Part shown: piece by piece, positions 1 through 10,455 of the stretch | How the letters are laid out: the number at the start of each line of letters is the position of its first letter | How positions within the stretch are numbered: position 1 is the first letter of the stretch | Origin: UBA2287 sp964479665 | Lineage (GTDB): Bacteria; Bacteroidota; Bacteroidia; Bacteroidales; Tenuifilaceae | Direction: 5' to 3' | DNA: 64,000 nucleotides | Assembly (NCBI GenBank): GCA_964479665.1 | Contig: CAYZNN010000009.1 | Location: 32,354-96,353 of the forward strand | Made by a program: the position numbers and the translations under genes | Notes under the pieces: model-generated | Databases searched by the model: none | What the model was told of the DNA's origin: nothing | What the model saw: only the letters and a program-made list of their open reading frames with translations

Positions 1-853
1 CAAAATTCGGGTTTTCGACAAAGAATTGGAGCAGTTGAAACGCGATAGCGCTACAAGGGTAATTGAGCTAATTAGGTTGAAAGAAGATAACGACAGGCTT
101 AGTAGTCGATATGCTGAACTTCAGCAGGTACAGGAAGGTTTTGCCAGTGGAAATCAAAAGGAAACCCGAAGAATTCTTGCACAACTGCAGGCAACCCAAG
201 AGGAACTTCAGATCAAGGAGGACGCATTAAAGGAGCTTGAGCGAAAGTTGAATAATAGAAGGAAGGAGCTGGATGAGTCCATGGCTAAATTCAATGCCAT
301 GAAAGCCGATCTCGATGAAAGAAATGCCCGACTTATAGAATTGGGAAAAATACTCGCCAGAAAGGACTCTGCCGTTACAGCGCTACGAAGAAGGGTTTCC
401 GATGCACTTTTCGGGTTCGAAGGCAAGGGCTTGAGCGTTAAAATTCAAAATGGTAAAGTATACGTTTCGCTCGACGAAAAATTGCTTTTTAAATCGGGAA
501 GCCATGCTGTTGAGACAAATGGAGTTACTGCATTAAAGCAGCTTATTCCCGTTTTAGAGCAAAATAGGGATATTAACATAATGGTGGAGGGGCATACCGA
601 CGATGTTCGATTCCCTGCACGAGGTGAATTGCTCGATAATTGGGACTTAAGTGTAAAACGGGCAACGTCGATTGTGCGAATTCTATTAACCAATTCCAGA
701 ATCGATCCCCAGCGTATTACAGCATCGGGCCGAAGCGAATTTCTACCTGTCGATCCAGCCAAAACACCTGAAGCCCGTCAGAAAAACCGACGGACCGAAA
801 TTATTTTAACCCCAAAACTCGACGAAATTCTTGATTTACTGGAGGCAAACTAA
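1..853 (+). CDS. OmpA/MotB-family envelope protein, 5' end outside window
   Basis: The frame is open to the first base of the window, so the gene starts upstream; the first possible internal start is a TTG at 26, but coding continues before it. The visible N-terminal half is a long charged coiled coil (rich in E, K, L, Q). The C-terminal ~110 residues form an OmpA-like peptidoglycan-binding domain: VEGHTDD, then NWDLSVKRA, the GRSEFLPV segment and NRRTEIIL. Known members tether the outer membrane to peptidoglycan through meso-diaminopimelate, bound by conserved Asp and Arg residues of the NWDLS and NRR region. Coiled coil plus OmpA suggests a periplasm-spanning or motor-stator-like linker, but no partner is visible. 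It ends 39 bases before the next gene on the same strand. Confidence 0.85.
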   Translation, partial: KIRVFDKELEQLKRDSATRVIELIRLKEDNDRLSSRYAELQQVQEGFASGNQKETRRILAQLQATQEELQIKEDALKELERKLNNRRKELDESMAKFNAMKADLDERNARLIELGKILARKDSAVTALRRRVSDALFGFEGKGLSVKIQNGKVYVSLDEKLLFKSGSHAVETNGVTALKQLIPVLEQNRDINIMVEGHTDDVRFPARGELLDNWDLSVKRATSIVRILLTNSRIDPQRITASGRSEFLPVDPAKTPEARQKNRRTEIILTPKLDEILDLLEAN

Positions 854-892
854 GCAGTTAACCCATAGAATTGAACTTAAAAACCCATTGCC

Positions 893-2050
893 ATGAAAAG
901 AAAACATATACTTTTTGTTCTGATTCTCCTATTTGGGGCCATTGGGGTTTACCTTGCTGTGCCTCAAAATCATTACATTGTTCGGGCTCTCATTCACCAG
1001 AAACCCGACATAGATGATTATAAAATATTTGCCAACAGAACTATTGAGAAGGGAGCGCCACAACCCTGGCAATTGCATCCAATGTATAATTCGTACGACC
1101 TTACGCTCGAAGAGCGAATTACTTTAGAAGGGTATAAAACCGTTGCCTTTTTGGTAGCTCGCGACTCACAGTTGCTGTGGGAGGCATACTGGGATGGATA
1201 CGGAACAGAGTCGCTATCGAATTCATTTTCAATGGCCAAAAGCATTGTGAGCTTGCTAATTGGCTGTGCAATCGACGATGGCTTCATAAAAAGCATCGAT
1301 CAACCAATTTCCGATTTTATACCCGAATTTAAAAGCGACGAGAGAAACAATATTACCATAAGGCAGGTGCTTCAAATGAGTTCGGGATTAAGTTGGGATG
1401 AAGCATATGCCAGCCTTTTTTCAATAACAACCAAGGCTTACTACGGAAAGGATGTCCGTTCGTTGGCTGTTAATCAGAAAGTAATAGCAGAACCGGGCAA
1501 AGCTTACAACTACCTGAGTGGCGACACACAGTTGTTGTCGCATATTGTTGCTGTAGCAACAGGAAAAACCCTCAGCCAATACGCATCAGAGCGTATTTGG
1601 AAACCTATTGGTGCAGAGCATGATGCCCTTTGGAGCCTTGATAGGGAAGGGGGGTACGAAAAAGCATACTGCTGCTTCAATTCCAATGCGCGCGATTTTG
1701 CCCGATTAGGGAGGTTAATGCTTCACAGAGGTAATTGGGGTGGAGAACAAGTTGTATCCCAGGAGTATGTCGATTTGGCTCTTGCCCCAGCCAGTCATCT
1801 TTCCGACCCCGAATTGGGAGGTAAGCTAAATCAGCGGTACGGTTTGCAATGGTGGTTTGTTAACCATAAGGGAATTAACGTATCGTTTGCACGGGGAATA
1901 AAGGGTCAGTACATTTTCATTGTTCCCGAGTTCAATCTTGTTGCCGTTAGGCTGGGTCATACTCGAAGCGAAGAAAGAATAGAGGGAAACCCACTAGATA
2001 TTTACCAGTTTCTCGATATTGCGCTGAATATAAATAGTTCTGTGCAATAA
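893..2050 (+). CDS. Serine hydrolase, class C beta-lactamase fold
   Basis: 385 residues. A hydrophobic N-terminal segment (residues 6-23) is a signal anchor or uncleaved signal, so the enzyme is probably periplasmic or membrane-attached. The class C beta-lactamase/DD-peptidase/6-aminohexanoate-dimer hydrolase fold is indicated by Ser113-Met-Ala-Lys116 (SxxK), a downstream YLSGD block matching the YxS/YxN catalytic Tyr region, and a C-terminal GLQWWF...GIKGQYIFIVP stretch typical of the family. Family members hydrolyse esters, amides or D-amino peptides; the substrate here cannot be told. The start is ATG at 893, with the OmpA gene just upstream on the same strand, so co-transcription is possible. 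No lesion is seen. Confidence 0.8.
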   Translation: MKRKHILFVLILLFGAIGVYLAVPQNHYIVRALIHQKPDIDDYKIFANRTIEKGAPQPWQLHPMYNSYDLTLEERITLEGYKTVAFLVARDSQLLWEAYWDGYGTESLSNSFSMAKSIVSLLIGCAIDDGFIKSIDQPISDFIPEFKSDERNNITIRQVLQMSSGLSWDEAYASLFSITTKAYYGKDVRSLAVNQKVIAEPGKAYNYLSGDTQLLSHIVAVATGKTLSQYASERIWKPIGAEHDALWSLDREGGYEKAYCCFNSNARDFARLGRLMLHRGNWGGEQVVSQEYVDLALAPASHLSDPELGGKLNQRYGLQWWFVNHKGINVSFARGIKGQYIFIVPEFNLVAVRLGHTRSEERIEGNPLDIYQFLDIALNINSSVQ

Positions 2051-2224
2051 ATTGCAGTAGGTAAGAAACCTTGGACTTTCCAAATGGCCGTTATTTGCCC
2101 CATCAAAATCCATGTTATTTCGTTGTGTTAATTCGTGAAGAAGAATAAATAACAGGGAATCACATGGTTGATACAGGGATTCAAGAAGTGACATTTTGGA
2201 TAGCCCAATTATTTTTAATTACCC

Positions 2225-3403
2225 ATGAACGATAAATTGAGAGTTAAATTATTGGCCTTCCCTGCGGCCGATACAACCCTTTTCACACGCGCAAAAAAGA
2301 GACTTTCGAAGCTGTTTCATCAGGATCGAATAGAGTTTGTAAGCCAACAGCCCGATATGTTGGTTTTTTTAACCGGCGGATCGGAGCGGGCTGCTTTGCA
2401 TTCGCTACATAGGAACAGTTTTTATCTTATGATTGCTTCGTCTTTTGAGAACTCGTGGGCAGCAGCAACCGAAGTAAAGGCATGGATGAACCAGAGCGGA
2501 ATTTCGAGCCTGCTTATCGATGAAAATGATGCCGAGGCTCATAAGGTAATTGAAGCCCTTTATAGCGTGAAGAACGGTTTGCGACGATTGAACGGGAAAA
2601 AATTCGGACTTATCGGAAAACCCTCCGAATGGCTGGTCGCATCTGTAATCGATCCCTTCATTATTCAATCTAAATTGGGTGTTGAGCAAATCGATTTACC
2701 CTGGGAAGTGGCCAATCCATCGAACGATAAGGAAGTGGCCAGCGACTTTATGAATTTTTTTAAAAAACAGAGCTATTTAGAAGTTCATGTAGCAGGAAGG
2801 GTGTACGAGTCGTTGGTAGATGTTATTCGAAGCAACGATTTATCGGCCTTAACCATAGAGTGTTTCCCATTGGCACAGAAGTGTAACACCACAGCCTGTT
2901 TGGCTCTGTCTAAACTCTCAATGGATGGAATTCCTGCTGGTTGTGAGGGGGATACTTGCAGCATGATTGGGATGATGATTTCGAAAGAGATTTTTGGTAT
3001 TGTTCCTTGGATGGCCAATGTGGCTAGTGTTAATAATTCCGGATTGCTTCTTGCGCATTGTACCGTACCAGCCGATATGTTAAGTGCCTTTTCGCTCGAA
3101 ACACATTTCGAGACCGACCTTGGAGTTGCCATAAAAGGCAATTTTCGATACAATGAAGTAACCCTATTTAGGGTCGATAGTAATTTGTCGCGGATGTTTG
3201 CAGCAACTGCACGCGTAGTTCCTTCTAAATACATAAAGGATGCTTGCAGAACTCAAGTCGTCTTTGAAATTGATGAAAAAACGAAAAATTACTTTGTCAA
3301 TTCTCCTTTAGGCAATCATCACCTGGTGGTTCCAAACAATAGGTTAAAGGAACTTTGGATGGTTGCGAAAGTATTAGGAATGGAGATGATTCCGGAATAC
3401 TAA
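2225..3403 (+). CDS. FucI/AraI-fold sugar isomerase-like protein
   Basis: 392 residues and no signal peptide, so cytoplasmic. The order of motifs matches the L-fucose/L-arabinose isomerase superfamily: an N-terminal Rossmann-like half with FGLIGKPSEW near residue 125, then a central TIECFPL motif, the CEGDT motif near residue 240 (acidic metal ligand), a LAHCTVP segment and a C-terminal GNHH motif. The protein is shorter than classical FucI (about 590 residues) and nearer to the short FucI-like proteins found in many anaerobes, whose substrates are mostly unknown. There is no sugar kinase, aldolase or transporter beside it, so the pathway cannot be inferred. ATG start at 2225; 174 bases of non-coding DNA precede it. 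Confidence 0.72.
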   Translation: MNDKLRVKLLAFPAADTTLFTRAKKRLSKLFHQDRIEFVSQQPDMLVFLTGGSERAALHSLHRNSFYLMIASSFENSWAAATEVKAWMNQSGISSLLIDENDAEAHKVIEALYSVKNGLRRLNGKKFGLIGKPSEWLVASVIDPFIIQSKLGVEQIDLPWEVANPSNDKEVASDFMNFFKKQSYLEVHVAGRVYESLVDVIRSNDLSALTIECFPLAQKCNTTACLALSKLSMDGIPAGCEGDTCSMIGMMISKEIFGIVPWMANVASVNNSGLLLAHCTVPADMLSAFSLETHFETDLGVAIKGNFRYNEVTLFRVDSNLSRMFAATARVVPSKYIKDACRTQVVFEIDEKTKNYFVNSPLGNHHLVVPNNRLKELWMVAKVLGMEMIPEY

Positions 3404-3420
3404 TTTTATTAAAGTTAGAT

Positions 3421-4989
3421 ATGAAAAAGAGTCTTTTTTTTGTAATTGTTTTTTAATGTTTCGGTTTCAGTATGTTTGCACAAAACTCCACTGAAGTGGA
3501 GGGCAAGGTTTTTGGACAATGGGATGCTGATACCGTATATGTTATTGGTAATATCGAATTCCCAAAGGAGAAAAATTATTGATAAACCCGGGTTGCGTTG
3601 TTCACTTCAATGGATTCTTTTCGATAAGCATTTTAGGCTCCATCGATGCAATTGGAAGTCAGGTGGATAGTATTCGCTTCATTACCACAGATACTACTAT
3701 TTTTCATAAATTCGATTTTGAATTGGGAGGTTGGAATGGGATTAAGCTGGTCAGTAAGTCCGAAGGAAGTGACTCTACCATTTTTGAATTCTACCGCTTT
3801 AATTTTTCGAAGTCAGATACTATTGTAAAACATGGTGGTGTTTTTATATCGAAGACTCCCATTGTTGGCGAATATCCAACTGTCATTTCTCAAATAACAG
3901 GTCGTTTAAGGATGGTGGTGCAATATTCTTAAAAACACCACAGGGATGATTAATTATAATGAATTCTCGAATCACTATGCAGGGAACGATGTTTTATGGG
4001 GTTATGGAGGTGTAATATGCGGCGTTAGCTCTTTACCGTATATTTACAGAAATACCTTTCGAAACAATGTTTCTACAAGAATTGGTAGCGCTTGCAGTTT
4101 TGAATTTACCATACCAACACCAGATGCTAGTGTGTTTGAGAATAATTTCAGCGCCCTAGGAGGTGCGCTTGGCTCTTTGCGGGCGCATACAGGCGGATTA
4201 GTATTAAATAATCTGATTGTTGGAAATGGCTCTACCTTTTTTGGGGGTGCTATTGCCCATGTTGCTGCATCGCCTGCTCTTGCATATAAAACGATAGTTA
4301 ATAACCAAACTATATACGGTGGTGGAATCTACTGCAATGAGGGTAGTAACCCGCAGGTTTACAACTCAATTTTTTGGGGTAATGTTGCATATGCAGGCTA
4401 TGGACGGCTAGTTTATATTGTCAATGGGGAATTGGCTCCAGAATTTTATCATAGCATTTTTGAGCACGGAGCATCAGATTTTTCTGGGGGTGGATATAAC
4501 GGTACGGTAAATAATTGCCAGGTAACCGATCCCCAATTTTCAGCAAATCTTGATAATCCATTTCAATTAGCAGAGAGTTCCCCTGCTATAGATCAGTGTC
4601 AAAATTTTATTCCAGGACACAGTTTTACTATGTTCGATTGCGAAGGGAAACCAAGATTTAGTAACGGTAGCGATGATATTGGCGCGTTTGAACATCTTGG
4701 GCCTTCAAGCGATCTATTTGCGTATTTAGATTTAAAAATTTTTTTGGTTTCTTACAACCCGAAAAGCGAGCGTATAAGTTTGAATTTCCACTTAAATAAA
4801 TCGGAGAATTTGTATCTCTATACACATGGTCCCCTTTGTGCTCGCATTGTAACCTATAGTTTAGGAAACCCCCATAGCGGAAAGTTTAAACATGATGTTT
4901 ATTTTTCTAGGTCCAATGGTTTAGGATTATTTATTGCAAGGCTCAGAGTAGGTTCGGTGTTCTTTTCATCTAAGTTTATAGTATTGTAA
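3421..4989 (+). pseudogene. Broken right-handed beta-helix surface protein
   Basis: The ancestral reading begins at ATG 3421 with a signal peptide (MKKSLFFVIVF, stop, CFGFSMFAQ). An in-frame TAA at 3454-3456 interrupts the signal peptide. The same frame then reads VEGKVFGQWDADTVYV until a TGA at 3577-3579. One base missing just before it moves the reading to a frame giving LINPGCVVHFNG, then SIDAIGSQVDSIRF. A further shift near 3866 leads to ISNCHFSNNRSFKDGG, and loss of a G at 3943-3945 moves to the frame open to 4989. The decoded protein is a parallel beta-helix of the pectate-lyase-like/POMP type, ending in a DIGAFEH block and a degenerate sorting-like tail. Such proteins are exported adhesins or glycan-binding proteins. 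With at least four lesions it is not expected to make a full product. Confidence 0.8.
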
Positions 4990-4994
4990 AGCAA

Positions 4995-5777
4995 TTGGAG
5001 CGAAACAATATAATTATAGCACTTGAGGAGAGCGTTATAAGGGCCATGGATGGTTCAAATAGCGAACTCTTTTCCTATTTGCCTTATATTCTTCAGGATA
5101 TATGGGAGATTGGAACCGACCCTGCAACCGTTATTGGCTTCATGCAAAAATTTTTCAAATCCTTTCAGAATTTGAAGGTTCTCGATTTGGGGAGTGGCAA
5201 GGGATCGGTTGCTATCCGGGTTGCTGCTGAGTTGAAGTGCCATTGCCACGGAATCGATGCTTTGCCTGAATTTGTTGCCTTTTCAAATCAAAAGCAGTTG
5301 AATTCGAAGTTGACCATTTGTGCTTGTTTGAGGTTGAAGACATCTGTCTGAAGCTAGATTCGCTACCTCAATATAATAATATTGGGTGCTATTGGACCTG
5401 TTTTAGGAAACTATTTCGAAACTCTCACAAAACTGTCTCGTTGCTTGGCTCCCGGTGGTCTAATAATAATTGATGATGGATATAGCAATGAAAGTTCTGC
5501 TTTCTCAAACTCCAAGGTTTTTAAAAAGTCTGACATACTGCAGCAAATTTCGGATGCAGGTATGATACTGGTTGATGAGGAGATTGTTGAGAGCTGTACT
5601 TATAAAGATGCCGATGACTTTATTTTGGGTAGTATTAATAAGAGGCGCCTTGAACTAATAAATGTGTATCCTACTAAGGCCAATCTCTTTTTGAATTACA
5701 TTGCAAATGAGGAAAGGGAAACCCAAATGCTTCGAACAGATTTAATATGTTCGACTATGGCTATTAGGAGGTTTTAA
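4995..5777 (+). pseudogene. Frameshifted class I SAM-dependent methyltransferase
   Basis: The N-terminal piece (4995-5351) carries the SAM-binding glycine motif VLDLGSGKG near residue 70 and the acidic residue of motif II in HGIDALPE. Deleting one A from the AAAA run at about 5290 explains the first break: restoring it gives NQKAVEFEVDHLCLFEVEDI in one frame. That frame runs to PQY near 5374. A second small indel in the ATAATAATATT stretch returns to the frame of ILGAIGPVLG, LAPGGLIIIDDGY and the C-terminal part, which ends at 5777. The whole would be about 260 residues, a Rossmann-fold methyltransferase of unknown substrate. The start is uncertain (TTG 4995 or ATG 5046). It follows the broken beta-helix gene by five bases and converges with the CapA gene. 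Confidence 0.75.
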
Positions 5778-7006
5778 CGAGTGTATATTGCTTTAAGTTT
5801 AATCTGTTCAAGGGACCGTTTCTTTCTCCAGGGAATAATTCTTCGCAACTTTTCGGGGGGCAACTTTTCTTCCTCAAGGTTAATCCATGGCAGTAGCCAT
5901 GTGCCATTTCTGAAATGAATTTCGGGAGTATTATAATTTTCTTTTCCATAAAGTTTGCGCGAATCGGAAGCAAATTCGGAGAAAAGTAGTTCATCGTCAA
6001 TGCCGAAATAATCAGGTATTTGTTCGTATTGCGAAACCGGCAGAACCTGAAATACCCGTTTCCCGTTTCTAAAAGGAGTGTGTACCCATACTAAAAAGTG
6101 GCCAGCATGCGTAATTCGAGTGCCATTTTCACCCTTTTCAATCCGAATTGCAGCAATGGCTCCCCCGTTCCTATGTCTGTTTCGTTGGTTCGAAACGAAA
6201 TTACCAAGGGAATAAACTGCTACGCGACCTACCGTGCTATCAGTATCGAATGAGCACTCCATTCGCTGGAGAACATGCGGGTGTGAACCAATTACTATTC
6301 TTATTCCCAAATTTTGCATGAACGAAGTGAGTTTAAGTTGTTCAATGTTGGGCGAACGTTGGTATTCGTTACCCCAGTGCAAAAAGGCAATAACTTCGTC
6401 CACTTCCATTCTTTTTGCTTTTTCAAAATCGTTTCGAATTTGAGCAGTATCAATTAGGTTTACAATGGCGGGGGCAGGTACAGGTATGCCATTTGTACCA
6501 TAAGTGTAATTAAGTAGTGCAACCCTAATTCCATTTTGCTCAATGAGCAATGGATAGGTTGAGTCCTTGTTTTCCTGGTTTTTATATGTTCCAGCAAATG
6601 GGATTGAGCGTTGGTTAAGTACCTCGATTGTTCGAATAATGCCGTTCTTCCCTCGGTCAACAGAATGATTATTTGCTGTAACCAGAGTGGTAACACCTGA
6701 ACTCTTTAGGGCATCGGCAAGCGCATCGGGCGAACTGAACTGTGGATAACCTGCGTAGGGCTCACCAGCTAAGGTTACTTCTAAATTGGCAATGACTACG
6801 TCGGCTAGTTTGAATACAGGGGCAACACGAGAAAATACGCTATCGTACGAATAGGTTCCAGTTTTATCATCGAATGCTGATTTTATTTGCATACCATGCC
6901 CCATAACATCGCCAACGAACATGATAGTTAGGGCCCCTGAACCGGCGTTTTGGGATAATGCCCCCAGGGAGGCTAAAAGGAAAGCAAAAAGAAGAAAGAG
7001 TCTCAT
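5774..7006 (-). CDS. CapA-family metallophosphatase-fold protein
   Basis: 410 residues from ATG 7006; a longer reading from a TTG at 7030 would only lengthen the signal peptide. Residues 1-20 (MRLFLLFAFLLASLGALSQ) are a signal peptide, so the protein is exported. CapA/PgsA family blocks appear in order: GDVMGHG, ADVVIANLE, TANNHSVDRG, FLHWGNEY, GSHPHVLQ and YSLGNFVSN. Asp, Asn and His residues in these blocks match the calcineurin-like metal site. Known CapA proteins take part in poly-gamma-glutamate capsule production or release, but many homologues sit, as here, without capB/capC, so the role is unclear. The stop overlaps the 3' end of the broken methyltransferase gene on the other strand. 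Confidence 0.88.
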   Translation of the reverse strand: MRLFLLFAFLLASLGALSQNAGSGALTIMFVGDVMGHGMQIKSAFDDKTGTYSYDSVFSRVAPVFKLADVVIANLEVTLAGEPYAGYPQFSSPDALADALKSSGVTTLVTANNHSVDRGKNGIIRTIEVLNQRSIPFAGTYKNQENKDSTYPLLIEQNGIRVALLNYTYGTNGIPVPAPAIVNLIDTAQIRNDFEKAKRMEVDEVIAFLHWGNEYQRSPNIEQLKLTSFMQNLGIRIVIGSHPHVLQRMECSFDTDSTVGRVAVYSLGNFVSNQRNRHRNGGAIAAIRIEKGENGTRITHAGHFLVWVHTPFRNGKRVFQVLPVSQYEQIPDYFGIDDELLFSEFASDSRKLYGKENYNTPEIHFRNGTWLLPWINLEEEKLPPEKLRRIIPWRKKRSLEQIKLKAIYTR

Positions 7007-7094
7007 AAATAGCCAAACAGGTTTACGCAAAAGTAAAATAAAAATGTATAAAACATTGCAACCTGTAACTCCCTAAATTATTGGGATAAATAAT

Positions 7095-7123
7095 AAAAAA
7101 CGAGGGGAATGTTCCCCTCGTTT
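7095..7123 (-). terminator. Hairpin between CapA gene and T9SS gene
   Basis: A perfect inverted repeat CGAGGGGAA-TG-TTCCCCTCG at 7101-7120 is flanked by an A run on the left and TTT on the right. It lies 76 bases past the stop of the minus-strand T9SS cargo gene, with a U-rich tail when read on the minus strand, so it fits an intrinsic terminator for that gene. Confidence 0.75.
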
Positions 7124-7195
7124 GCACCATTAACCTTAACCCGTTACCACACTGCCTATGCCCGAACGGGTGCAATTCGAGAGTAAGCAGCGATA

Positions 7196-10100
7196 CTATT
7201 TCACTACCAAACGGCCAACGTAACGACCTTTTGTTGTTTCGGCAACTACAAAGTACATTCCGCATGCAATTCCGTTTAACGAAACTGAACCGTTTGCCAT
7301 TGTTTTCTCCAGAATTACCTGTCCAGTAGCGTTTACAACCTTTACATTGTATGGTAGGTTATTGTTGTCCTTTATTGCAATATTAACCTGATTACTAGCG
7401 GGATTCGGATATAAACTTAATGCTCCGTTCATACTCTCCCCGCTTGTTATTCCTGTGTTAAAGTCAACGCTAACATTGTCGATTAGCAGGTAGCCCTGAA
7501 AATCTTCGCTGTGACCATGGAATCCCATAAAGTAAACTCCATTGGTGGCAACGTTAAAATTAACGTTTGCCTCGAGCCGCTCTAGATTATTGAGGTTCAA
7601 GTTTTGATAAATTGCAGTGGTTTGCATGGAGGTTGATACGTTGCTTGTTCCAAGGTAAACGCTTAAACGCTCTAAAGGATTTGGTACAATTTGGTCGCCC
7701 ATGGTTCTGAACCAAAACTTAAGCTTATAGCTCTGTCCGGCTTCGAGTTCGAATGGAGGAGTAATTAGCCAGTCGTTCATATCGTAAAAGTTGAAAATAA
7801 TATTCATTGCATTGGGTGCCGAATGCGCCAACTCCGGGGTAGCATTATTGTTTACCGCATCCCATGTCGGACCGTCGTTATTTGTGTTTTCAACTGTCCA
7901 GCCAAGTGGGTAGTTCGAACCTGGGCCAGTTACAACAGCATCGAAATTTTCAGACCAAGTGAGAGCTGTGATGGTTGGGTTGGGCATTGTAGTAAACGAC
8001 CAAACAGGGCAATCAACTGCATCGCCATTGGCGTTATAGGGAACAACCTTCCAGAAGTAAGTAGTGGCAGAACTGAGCGCACCGGTGTAGGTATAGGAGG
8101 TATTGCTGCTACCTTCGAAAACCTGTCCGTTAATTATTGAGAAATCGGTGTCCGATTCGCCCATGTAAAGTTTATAGCCCGTTGGTTCGCCTCCGCCATT
8201 AATCCATTGCAACTTGAGGTTTACCATAATGTCAACATTGGTTGCACCATTGAGTGGCTTCGAAACTTGTGCTAAATTTGGTGTTGTGCCAGTTGCTGTA
8301 TTCCAGCTTACATCGTCGACCCAGATTGAGGTAACCGATGATGTTTCGGGGTTTCCACCATGGCGAATTCCAACGTAAGGATAACCCGCCATGGGTTCCA
8401 TAGAAATAGAAAATTGCTGGTACTCGTTTGTAAGAGTAATCGTTTCAACCGTTACAAAGGAATTTACATCGTATGGATTGGCCATAAAAACAACAATTAC
8501 CGACACATTGTAATCGCCTCCTCGTTTAGCGTAAGATTTAAGTTGATGCGTATCGAAATTCGACAAGCCTGGGGTTACTAGCGTAACTGGGTAATTGTGC
8601 TCCGAGAACATTACAAACTTGGCAACATTGGGTGTAGAGTAGGCCCAGCTATCGGATTTAATGGCAACCGATGTAAACTCGTGATTGGGATTATTTAATG
8701 CGTTCCAGCCTGAAGGCAAGCACAAACTTGCATCGAATGGGTGGAAAAAGTTGGACACAAGGGCAACCGCATTTCCCGACAGGTCGATTGTATTATTACT
8801 GGTAAAATCGCCTTGGACGTATAATGTAAGCAATTTACTTGCTGCCCCCACGGCTGCTGGGCTGTATGTTACAACCACTTGAGCGCTTTCGCTCGGAGCT
8901 AAAATGGCAGCAAACGAACACGAGAATGGAGCCTCAACGCTTACGTTGGTAATATTCAGAAAACCCGTGCCGGTATTGGTTATTGTAACCGATTTCTCCA
9001 TAGACCCAGTAATGGCCAAATTCGAAAAGTCGATACTGCTGTTGCTTAGCGTTATTTCGCCACCATCGGAAATTTCGTCAATAGCAATGTCGTCGATAAA
9101 AATTGGGTAACCACTCTGACCCTCTGGGCGGGCGTATCTCCAAGGCAGGAGTTAGTTAGACGATTCGTAACTCGACAAGTCGAAGAAATTCCATGTTCAC
9201 TCGTTTGGCGTGGCGGGCGACAAAACGCCAAGTTCGGCCCACGAATTGCCTCCATCTGTTGAAACTTCTGCATAAGTTGCATCGGCCCCTTCAACCTTAC
9301 CAACTATAGTTGAGTTGTTTCTCCACCAAAACGAAACGTAATGATTGGCAGGCAAGTTAATACGTGGGGTAACAAGAACATAATCGCCTCCTGTTCCACT
9401 CGGATTGCAAACTGCGCTGCTTAAACCATTATACGCATTAACTTCGCTCGATTTATTCCAGTTTATTGGATTTGCTTGATAGTGCCAGTCGGTTAAAGTT
9501 AAATCGCCATACCATCCGGGAGTCCAAATTTCGTTGTCCTCGAAACCCTGTGCATAAGGCATTTCGATTATTACCCTTTGGGTTTGAAAATTGAACACTG
9601 GTGATTCAGCTTGGTGGGTTGCGTTTTTGCTACAACCTTCCAGAAATAGGTAGTTTTCGATTGAAGCGGCGTACTTGGAGGCACAATTGTAGCAATTCCC
9701 GGCTCGGTAACCTCCACATCCGATGCAATTTTTATGCTTTCGTCCATTGTTGAAACCAACGTTTCGTTGGTACTAAAGTACACGTCGTATAAAGTGGAAT
9801 TATTTCCAATTTGAATCGATAAATTGGTGTCGATATTAACTTTTTTGGAATTTGAGGTTGGAGTTTCGTTCTGTGGTGTTTCGGGAGCCGCACCTGCCCC
9901 GTAGTAAAAGCGGACATTTGGGAGCGCTTTTGGATAAGGATCCCAGCCGTTTGCTGTTGGGAAAGCGGTGTCGCTTCCTACAACCTTTATAACCGACTCG
10001 GTTGCGCTAAATCCTGCATAAGGCGACAAACCTGTCCTATTTTCCCATAGAACTACCAAACTTTTCGATCCATCGTATTCAAAGTTTGTTGTTAACTGAA

Positions 10101-10455
10101 TTTCGTGCCAGCCTGTTTGTGAAAAGGTTAGGTTGCCTTCGAAAACAAGAGTATAACCCGATGAGGTTGGATTCTCGTAATCGGCTGTTAACGAAGTGGC
10201 CTCAACGCATTTCATGTAAATTTTTTGGTTGTTGAGCGTTTTCGATGTAGTGCTTGTGTAGTTAACAGCAAATTTTACAATAGTTTTGCTGCCATTGAGT
10301 TGCTACAACTTGTAAAGAGCTTTTGCCCATGAGTAGTTCCACGAGGTATAGGGGAACGACGAACTTGCGGTTCCGTTTCCAATTTCAACAAAACTTTGCG
10401 AGTATGTTTGCCATGCAAAGCAAAAGAGAATCGCTGCCAAGTATAATTTCTTCAT
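7196..10455 (-). pseudogene. Broken T9SS cargo protein, type A sorting domain
   Basis: The ancestral start is ATG 10455 with signal peptide MKKLYLAAILFCFAWQTYSQS. An in-frame TAG at 10303-10305 stops it at codon 51. The same frame resumes as QLNGSKTIVKF and continues to about 9638, where one A is missing from an A run (five instead of six on the minus strand); restoring it gives KNATHQAESPVFNFQTQR. Next come in-frame TGA at 9197-9199 and TAA at 9152-9154, after which the frame is open to 7196. The decoded protein of about 1,085 residues has repeated fibronectin III-like modules (FWKVVAKN, FWKVVPYN), choice-of-anchor/cleaved-adhesin-like domains, an ASPM-type beta domain (ITGSMEKSVTITNTGTG) and a C-terminal type A sorting domain (LYPNPASNQVNI to GRLVVK). 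It would have been exported by the type IX system. Confidence 0.85.

Noticed and set aside
2785..3234. 150-codon minus-strand open frame
   Set aside because: It lies wholly inside the FucI-like gene in antisense and has no recognisable family.
9197..9199. TGA as selenocysteine
   Set aside because: Two other stops and a frameshift exist in the same gene, and the surrounding protein is not a known selenoprotein type.
3454..10305. Stop codons read as a recoded amino acid
   Set aside because: TAA, TAG and TGA all occur inside broken genes together with frameshifts, while core genes use them as ordinary stops; reassignment does not fit.
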